Assembly (NCBI GenBank): GCA_002305915.1
Contig: DBRJ01000033.1
Location: forward strand, 1 to 5,320
Length of the DNA stretch: 5,320 nucleotides
Direction: 5' to 3'
Source of the DNA: Pelotomaculum sp. UBA1371
Lineage (GTDB): Bacteria; Bacillota; Desulfotomaculia; Desulfotomaculales; Pelotomaculaceae
The position numbers and the translations under genes are program-made. This document shows, piece after piece, positions 2,374 through 5,320 of the stretch. Every line of letters begins with the position of its first letter. The stretch's first letter is position 1. The notes beneath the pieces were generated by a model. That model saw only the letters and a program-made list of their open reading frames with translations. It made no database searches and had not been told where the DNA came from.

Positions 2374-5320
2374 CCGGGAAGCCGGCAAACAAACGGGCCA
2401 GGGGCAGAGTTTTGCGGCCTGCGGGGGCTGCCTCCGGACCCTCCGGGGCAGCGCTGATTTCTTCGTCTGTGAAGATATTGCGCCAGTGCTCCGGAGCCCC
2501 TTCGGGCAGCAGGAGGGCGGTGTCTTCCCAGAGCTCTGCCGGTAGGAGGAGGCTGTCCGGCAGCGGAGGGAAGCAAGGAGACGGTTCTCTAGCTTCCGAA
2601 GGTTGACTCAGGCCTGGACAGGGGTCAGCAGGGTGGTAAAAGTAAGGGGACGGTTCTTTCGCTTCTTCAGAGACCAGTCCCAGGCCGGCCGCGTAGAGCC
2701 GGGCCGCCAGGCGGGGCGCCGCAACCAGGACCCAGCTGTTTTCCAGGCGCCGGATAAAGGCGCAGACGTGCCTGCGCCGTGCTCCCACGGCCTCCACGGG
2801 GATGTATTCCCCGTTTTCGAACAGCTTCCTTGAGGATCTGCGCAGGTGCAGGGCTTTGTAGATCAGGTAGAGCTTGACCCGGCCGTCCTCCCAGCCGCCC
2901 AGGAGTTTTTTGGCCAGGGCTGCCCGGCCGCCGGCCTCTTCCTCTTCCCGGAGTGCCGCCAGGAGCGCGGCCCGCTCCCCGAAATCCACCGGCCGCCGGT
3001 TGTCGGGGTCCACCAGGCTGAAGGTCCAGAGCTCCGTTCCCTGGTAAAAGTCAGGCACGCCGGGGGAGGCGATTTTCAGGAGTACCTGGGAAAGGGCGTT
3101 CAGGGCGCCAAAATAGGCGAGCGTCTTCTGGAATTCCAGGAAATCCTGTAAAAACCGGTTTTCCGGCGACGGCTCCAGGATAGCCGTGACAAATTCCTCC
3201 AGGGCGCCTTCGTAAGCTTCGCAGGGGTCGAGCCAGTTGGTGCGGAGCTTTGCCTCCCGGGCTGCTTTGACTACATAGGCCTTCAGCCGTTCCCGGAAGG
3301 ACGGGACATCTTCCTCACGAAGGGGCCAGGCGCCTGCCAGGGTCTGGTAGATCAGCATTTCCCCGGCTGCGCCGGGGGCAGGCAAGCCGTCCAGCACGGG
3401 CTTACGGGGGCTGTTCCAGTTGCTCCAGCGCTTCACCAGCATGGACCAGGCGCCGGGAAGCTCCGAGAGCACGTTGATCCTAGCCCGGACGTCTTCACCG
3501 CGCTTGGTGTCGTGGGTTGAGGTTGCATTCATGGTATGGGAAATGCGCTTCTGCCTTTCCACATTGCGCCGGTGGAATTCCGCCACGGAGATACCCCTGC
3601 CGGCTGGGTTGCCCCCCACTTCATTGAGTGAGATGAGCCGGTTGTAAATGTAGAGGGTGGTATCCTCAAATCCCTTGGCCATGGCCGGGCCGGTGTACTG
3701 CTGCCAGCGCCTGACGAAATCCAGCCAGTTTTGCTGCTGTACCTCCGGAAGGCCGGGTGGAAATTCCAGAAGCATTACCCGGCGCAGAAAGTCGCAGGCA
3801 AAGGCGGCGGCAGGGAGGCGTCTTTTGGCTTCTGCCACGGCCCCTTCAATAATCCGGCGTTCCCGCTCCGGCACCGCGAGGTCGCGGATATAGGTCCGGT
3901 AAACGGGGAGGCAGGCGGTGACCTCTACCAGGGCCTGCTCCAGACCGCTCAGGCTGATGTCGCGCCCGTGCCGGTCCTGCTCCGCCAGCCGGCCCAGGTG
4001 CCGCGCCAGGCTGCGCATCTCTCCGCTGAAGAGCGACGTCAGGACCCGCTTCTTTTGCCTGTAAACTACATCACTGAAGTCCCCTTCTGTTTCGCTGAGT
4101 TGGGCATAGGCCCTGTCCAGGCCGGCGCTACCTTCCCCGTCGACGAAGAGCCCGTTGAGCAGGTTCAGATAGTCGTAGCCGGTGGTTCCGCAAACAGGCC
4201 AGTCCGCTGGCAGTTCCTCGTCCTCCGCCAGGATTTTTTCGGCGATTATGTAAAAGTTCCGGCCCCCGCCGGACAGGCGCTCCTGGAGGCGGCAGAGGTA
4301 GGTCCGGGGGTCCTGCAGGCCGTCGATATGGTCAATCCGCAGGCCTGTCACCCGGCCTGCCCGGACCAGTTTGAAGACCAGCCCGTGTACCGCGTCAAAA
4401 ACCCCTTCGTCTTCCATGCGCAGGGACACCAGGCCGGTTACGTCAAAGAAACGCCGGTAATTGATTTCTTCCAGCGCCGTCCTCCAGAAGGCCAGCCGGT
4501 AGGCCTGCTCTTCCAGAATCCGGTCCAGGCGCCCGAAGCTGGCCGGATCTCCCCTGCGTCCGTTCAAGGCCTGCAGCTGCCCGTCGACGAAGTCCTTGAA
4601 GCCGGTGTGGCTGTTGTAAAAATGCCGGAAAAGGTCCCAGGCCCGCTGGAAGCCGGCGCCGTACTCCGGGCTGTTTAGCGGCGGCAGCTCCTGCAACACT
4701 CTTGCCAGGTTGTCCCTGGGCGGTTCCCCGGGCGCTGCACCTGCGCTGCCAGCGGCGGTTGGGCTGCCGGACCATTCCCTGAGCAGCCTGCCGGCGGAGG
4801 CAGGGCTCAAGGGGTAGCTGCCCCCCTGGAGGGAGACCCGGAGGCCGTCTTCGGCTACGGTGAGTTTCAGTTCCCCGCTCTCCAGCATCTTTCCGTAAGG
4901 GGAGCCCAGGACCGGGAGTAGGACTTTGCCGGAGAGCCCCGGCCGGGCGGGCTGCCAGTCAATGTCGAAAAAGGGTGCGTAAGAGGAATCCCGGCCCCGG
5001 CGCAGGACGTCCCGCCACCAGGGGTTTTCGCCGTCTGCGGCCATGTGGTTGGGCACGATGTCCAGCAGGAGCCCCAGCTTGTGCCGGTCCAGCTCCCCGG
5101 AAAGGGACTCAAAGGCTGCCATGTCCCCCAGTTCGGGGTTGAGCCGTTCGGGGTTGATGACGTCGTAGCCGTGGGGACTGCCCCGCCGGGCTTCCAGCAG
5201 GGGAGAGGCGTAGAGATCGGTAATCCCCAGATCCTTCAGGTAGGGCGCCAGTTTTTGGGCGTCAGCGAAGGTAAACTCCCGGTTGAACTGGAGCCGGTAG
5301 GTGGCCCCGGGGACACGTGT
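2345..5320 (-). CDS. treY: Maltooligosyltrehalose synthase TreY (N-terminus cut by window edge)
   Basis: TreY, a GH13 enzyme, isomerises the reducing-end alpha-1,4 bond of malto-oligosaccharides to an alpha-1,1 bond; TreZ then releases trehalose. The frame is open to base 5320, giving 991 visible residues; it begins TRVPGATYRLQFNREFTF, the usual TreY start, so only a few residues are missing. The ATG at 5120-5122 is internal. Motifs by visible residue: DIVPNH (87-92, region I), LRIDHIDGL with nucleophile D330, IIAEKIL with acid/base E361, STHDTKRGEDVRAR with D604, and PDFYQGTELWTFSLVDPD (from 756). The C-terminal beta domain (WVLVAAP, WEDTALLLP, FPAALL) is present but interrupted at about residues 883-918 by an insert made from two hairpin repeats. 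The gene is GC-rich. No strong terminator follows on its strand. TreZ or glycogen genes may lie beyond the right edge. Confidence 0.96.
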   Translation of the reverse strand, partial: TRVPGATYRLQFNREFTFADAQKLAPYLKDLGITDLYASPLLEARRGSPHGYDVINPERLNPELGDMAAFESLSGELDRHKLGLLLDIVPNHMAADGENPWWRDVLRRGRDSSYAPFFDIDWQPARPGLSGKVLLPVLGSPYGKMLESGELKLTVAEDGLRVSLQGGSYPLSPASAGRLLREWSGSPTAAGSAGAAPGEPPRDNLARVLQELPPLNSPEYGAGFQRAWDLFRHFYNSHTGFKDFVDGQLQALNGRRGDPASFGRLDRILEEQAYRLAFWRTALEEINYRRFFDVTGLVSLRMEDEGVFDAVHGLVFKLVRAGRVTGLRIDHIDGLQDPRTYLCRLQERLSGGGRNFYIIAEKILAEDEELPADWPVCGTTGYDYLNLLNGLFVDGEGSAGLDRAYAQLSETEGDFSDVVYRQKKRVLTSLFSGEMRSLARHLGRLAEQDRHGRDISLSGLEQALVEVTACLPVYRTYIRDLAVPERERRIIEGAVAEAKRRLPAAAFACDFLRRVMLLEFPPGLPEVQQQNWLDFVRRWQQYTGPAMAKGFEDTTLYIYNRLISLNEVGGNPAGRGISVAEFHRRNVERQKRISHTMNATSTHDTKRGEDVRARINVLSELPGAWSMLVKRWSNWNSPRKPVLDGLPAPGAAGEMLIYQTLAGAWPLREEDVPSFRERLKAYVVKAAREAKLRTNWLDPCEAYEGALEEFVTAILEPSPENRFLQDFLEFQKTLAYFGALNALSQVLLKIASPGVPDFYQGTELWTFSLVDPDNRRPVDFGERAALLAALREEEEAGGRAALAKKLLGGWEDGRVKLYLIYKALHLRRSSRKLFENGEYIPVEAVGARRRHVCAFIRRLENSWVLVAAPRLAARLYAAGLGLVSEEAKEPSPYFYHPADPCPGLSQPSEAREPSPCFPPLPDSLLLPAELWEDTALLLPEGAPEHWRNIFTDEEISAAPEGPEAAPAGRKTLPLARLFAGFPAALLTPDRT
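2569..2597 (+). repeat. Hairpin repeat copy 2, translated within treY
   Basis: GGAAGC (2569-2574) pairs with GCTTCC (2592-2597). An inner stem GAGA (2578-2581) with TCTC (2586-2589) closes on the loop CGGT. Read from the minus strand it encodes EAREPSPCFP in the TreY frame. Its core, GGAGACGGTTCTCT on the plus strand, is of the same family as copies 1 and 3. Confidence 0.75.
2597..2636. repeat. 40-nt module, copy B (inside treY, different frame)
   Basis: Ungapped partner of 2334-2373 (31/40 identical). The positions matching the treY stop codon are 2608-2610 (also TGA on the minus strand), but here they are out of frame: the offset of 263 bases is not a multiple of three. Read in the frame of the terminal copy it would give TLLTPVQA and stop, against ALLTPDRT and stop. 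In the actual TreY frame it gives HPADPCPGLSQPSE. Confidence 0.65.
2640..2667 (+). repeat. Hairpin repeat copy 3, translated within treY (degenerate arms)
   Basis: The core AAGGGGACGGTTCTTT (2644-2659) followed by CGCTTCTT matches copies 1 and 2, but the left arm (AAAGTAAG instead of GGAAGCAAG) has decayed, so little stem remains. Read from the minus strand it encodes EEAKEPSPYFY in the TreY frame. It has the same orientation as copy 2, and the encoded peptides start exactly 23 codons (69 bases) apart. Confidence 0.65.

Noticed and set aside
3731..4678. Open frame of 315 codons on the plus strand opposite treY
   Set aside because: It lies wholly antisense to confirmed TreY motifs, in GC-rich DNA where antisense frames stay open by codon bias. 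It has no ribosome binding site and no recognisable domain.
4963..4969. TGTCGAA (Spo0A-box core) in treY
   Set aside because: It lies deep inside the coding region with no promoter context; treated as a chance match and used as a caution for the one at 1370.
5120..5122. ATG as the start of treY
   Set aside because: The 66 codons upstream continue in frame to the window edge and encode the conserved TreY N-terminus (ATYRLQFN and SPHGYDV), so the true start lies outside the window.

Overview
The window looks like a piece of a spore-forming, probably anaerobic Firmicute (Clostridia, Peptococcaceae-like). The evidence is a Spo0E-like sporulation phosphatase, a SigH-like promoter in front of it, SigA-type promoters, GGAGG-type ribosome binding sites, U-tailed terminators, and a short hairpin repeat with a GGGACGGTTCT core that I remember as common in such genomes. 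The genus is inference.

Layout. (1) Positions 1-429 (+) are the C-terminal part of a gene of unknown function cut by the left edge. (2) Positions 430-1138 hold no convincing gene. They contain an AT-rich array of degenerate GGGTGGATAAT repeats at about 16-nt spacing, a perfect 12-bp GC-rich hairpin, an unexplained more GC-rich patch, a terminator-like structure and a SigH-like promoter. (3) Positions 1139-2222 (+) carry three small genes: a Spo0E-like aspartyl phosphatase, a TFIIB-type zinc-ribbon protein with a charged low-complexity tail, and an unrecognised 98-residue cysteine-rich protein. The last two each have their own candidate promoter and a good terminator. (4) Positions 2345-5320 (-) are most of treY (maltooligosyltrehalose synthase), convergent with the small genes and cut at the right edge a few codons after its start. 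It is clearly GC-rich, while the small-gene region is AT-rich.

TreY converts the reducing end of malto-oligosaccharides to an alpha-1,1-linked trehalosyl end; its partner TreZ is not in the window. The small genes do not form an obvious pathway with it. Spo0E-like proteins drain phosphate from Spo0A and so hold back sporulation.

The most interesting thing here is a family of short palindromic repeats, four copies in 1.4 kb. Two are translated in frame inside the C-terminal domain of TreY, giving AKEPSPYF and AREPSPCF. One lies just after the treY stop codon. A related one encodes part of the C-terminal tail of the Spo0E-like protein. A 40-nt segment next to the treY copies, including the stop codon in one copy, is present twice (31/40 identical), suggesting repeat-linked duplication of the gene's 3' end.
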